DNA of 64,000 bases from Salipiger sp. CCB-MM3 (GTDB lineage: Bacteria; Pseudomonadota; Alphaproteobacteria; Rhodobacterales; Rhodobacteraceae). The notes beneath the pieces were generated by a model that was given only the letters and a program-made list of their open reading frames with translations, was not told the origin of the DNA and did not search any database. Below are positions 62,795 to 64,000 of this stretch, one piece after another. Position numbers and translations under genes: made by a program. The DNA is taken from contig NZ_CP014596.1 of the NCBI RefSeq assembly GCF_001687105.1, positions 1,239,001 through 1,303,000 of the forward strand. The letters are read 5' to 3'. Each line of letters starts with the position of its first letter. Position 1 is the stretch's first letter.

Positions 62795-63883
62795 TCAGGC
62801 AGCCAGCGCGTAGGCGGCGGGGGCGACAAGCTCGCCCTCCTCGCCAAAGACGTAAACGTGGCGCGGGTCGAGCCAGACATCGAGCGGCGCGCCGAGGTCC
62901 AGATCGTGCACGCCGTGCACCAGCCCCACCCAGCGCGCGCCATGATGGTCGAGATGCACGAAGGTCTCGGACCCGGTCAGCTCGGTCACCTGCAGTGTGG
63001 TGGTAAAGCGCAGGGCGTCGGGCGCGTGCTGCAGGATCTCCAGATGGTTGGGACGGAACCCGGCGGTGTAGCGCCCGTCGGGCAGCTCGGAAAGTTTGCC
63101 AGCGGCGGGCGCGCTCTGGCCATCGCCGAACATCAGCCGATCGCCGGTCTTGGAGATCTGCAGGAAGTTCATCGGCGGGTCGCTGAAAACGCGTGCCGTG
63201 GTGGCATCGGCAGGCTGGCGGTAGACCTCGGGGGTCGGGCCGAACTGGGTGACGCGCCCTTCCCACAGCGTGGCAGTATTGCCGCCGAGCAGCAGCGCCT
63301 CTTCGGGTTCGGTGGTCGCGTAGACGAAGATCGAGCCGGAAGCCTCGAAAATCTTTGGAATTTCCACCCTCAACTCTTCGCGCAATTTATAATCGAGGTT
63401 GGCCAGCGGCTCGTCGAGCAGCACCAGACCCGCGTTCTTTACCAGCGCCCGCGCCAGTGCGCAGCGCTGCTGCTGCCCGCCCGAAAGCTCCAGCGGCTTG
63501 CGCGTCAGCATCGGCGTCAGCTTCATCAGCTCGGCGCTTTCGCGCACGCGCCGGTCGATCTCGGCCTTGCCCACGCCCATCAGCTTCATCGGCGAGGCGA
63601 TGTTGTCGTAGACGGTCATCGACGGGTAGTTGATGAACTGCTGGTAGACCATCGCCACCTTGCGGTCCTGAACCCGCATCCCGGTGACGTCCTTGCCCTC
63701 CCAGAAGATGCGCCCGGTGGTCGGCGCATCCAGCCCCGCCATCAATCGCATCAGCGTCGTCTTGCCCGAGAGCGTCGGGCCAAGCAGCACGTTCATCGTG
63801 CCGTTCTCGAGCGTCAGATCCGTCGGGGCAATATGCACCTGCCCCTCGACGTTCTTTGAAACGCCCTTCAATTCCAGCGACAT
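62795..63883 (-). CDS. glpS: Glycerol ABC transporter ATP-binding protein
   Basis: 362 residues. Walker A GPTLSGKTTLMRLMAG (the usual GPSGCGKT has been altered), Q-loop YQQFINYPSMTVYDN, signature ELSGGQQQRCALARALVK, Walker B LVLLDEPLANLDYKLRE; the H-loop position reads FVYATTEPEEALLLG, with Thr-Thr in place of the catalytic His. With GlpT it forms an asymmetric ATPase pair in which each partner is degenerate at a different site. 12 bp before glpT. Confidence 0.9.
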   Translation of the reverse strand: MSLELKGVSKNVEGQVHIAPTDLTLENGTMNVLLGPTLSGKTTLMRLMAGLDAPTTGRIFWEGKDVTGMRVQDRKVAMVYQQFINYPSMTVYDNIASPMKLMGVGKAEIDRRVRESAELMKLTPMLTRKPLELSGGQQQRCALARALVKNAGLVLLDEPLANLDYKLREELRVEIPKIFEASGSIFVYATTEPEEALLLGGNTATLWEGRVTQFGPTPEVYRQPADATTARVFSDPPMNFLQISKTGDRLMFGDGQSAPAAGKLSELPDGRYTAGFRPNHLEILQHAPDALRFTTTLQVTELTGSETFVHLDHHGARWVGLVHGVHDLDLGAPLDVWLDPRHVYVFGEEGELVAPAAYALAA

Positions 63884-63919
63884 AAGGTCCTCCTCCCCGC
63901 GCCGTATGTCTCCGCCGTG

Positions 63920-64000
63920 CTATTCGGCGGCGTCGGCCCTTTCGCGGCGGGATGTCATCCAGCCGTCCAGTGCCGAGATCTCCTCCTCGCTCAGGCGCAG
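63920..64000 (-). CDS. glpD: C-terminus of glycerol-3-phosphate dehydrogenase (cut by window edge)
   Basis: Last 26 codons plus stop (reading LRLSEEEISALDGW... to ADAAE). The sequence LSEEEISALDGWM fits the GlpD C-terminal region, and the rhizobial operon order is glpD-glpSTPQUV. The gene continues beyond 64000. Only 36 bp separate it from glpS, so it heads the operon. Confidence 0.7.
   Translation of the reverse strand: MRLSEEEISALDGWMTSRRERADAAE

Overview
The window is high-GC (roughly 65%) alphaproteobacterial DNA with densely packed, stop/start-overlapping operons. Its gene content points to a marine Roseobacter-type member of the Rhodobacteraceae: bet/cho choline-to-betaine genes, TRAP and many ABC transporters, a rhizobial-type glycerol ABC transporter, class Ib ribonucleotide reductase under a cobalamin riboswitch, and CUCCUCCC-loop small RNAs. 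No tRNA, rRNA, CRISPR array, prophage or transposase was seen. The species cannot be fixed from the sequence alone.

Layout. (1) 1-6.7 kb: choline module. betIBA runs leftward (betA is cut by the window edge) and divergently from the choline ABC transporter choXWV; a BetI-type palindrome lies between. (2) 6.7-11.4 kb: a small unknown protein, then an Mla/Mce-type lipid transport operon (STAS-permease fusion, ATPase, long MCE protein, auxiliary lipoprotein). (3) 11.7-20.2 kb: a LacI-regulated operon with a polyamine-type ABC transporter, an atypical nucleoside hydrolase and adenine deaminase, which looks like purine nucleoside uptake and breakdown; a ROK kinase faces it. (4) 20.3-33.7 kb: mixed single genes: katG copy 1, a formate/nitrite-type transporter, YitT, a DadA-like oxidase, YbaN, a truncated haemoglobin, a BBE-type flavoprotein with a divergent HxlR regulator, a ygiB/ygiC-like pair and small membrane proteins. 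(5) 33.8-43.4 kb: a YncE-like beta-propeller; a TRAP binding protein, a DenD-like dehydrogenase and a GntR regulator that resemble part of a D-erythronate pathway; katG copy 2; a PhoD-like phosphatase; asparaginase. (6) 43.4-48.2 kb: a tandem-hairpin small RNA, then nrdHIEF behind a B12 riboswitch. (7) 48.5-54.8 kb: a three-subunit periplasmic sugar or sugar-acid dehydrogenase (Tat small subunit, Cys-cluster GMC flavoprotein, triheme cytochrome c), convergent with a FepA-like siderophore receptor. (8) 54.9-64 kb: glycerol uptake and catabolism, leftward: glpD (3' end only), glpS, glpT, glpP, glpQ, glpU, then an intruding methyltransferase, then glpV and glpK.

The least explained elements are: a 164-bp repeat present twice in opposite orientation inside the glp cluster, each with near-perfect 21-bp terminal inverted repeats; two tandem-hairpin RNA candidates with pyrimidine-rich, anti-Shine-Dalgarno loops; the variant nucleoside hydrolase coupled to a polyamine-type transporter; and a lower-GC methyltransferase that interrupts the otherwise canonical glpSTPQUV order. 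Starts were chosen from Shine-Dalgarno sequences and family alignments recalled from memory; no database search was run.
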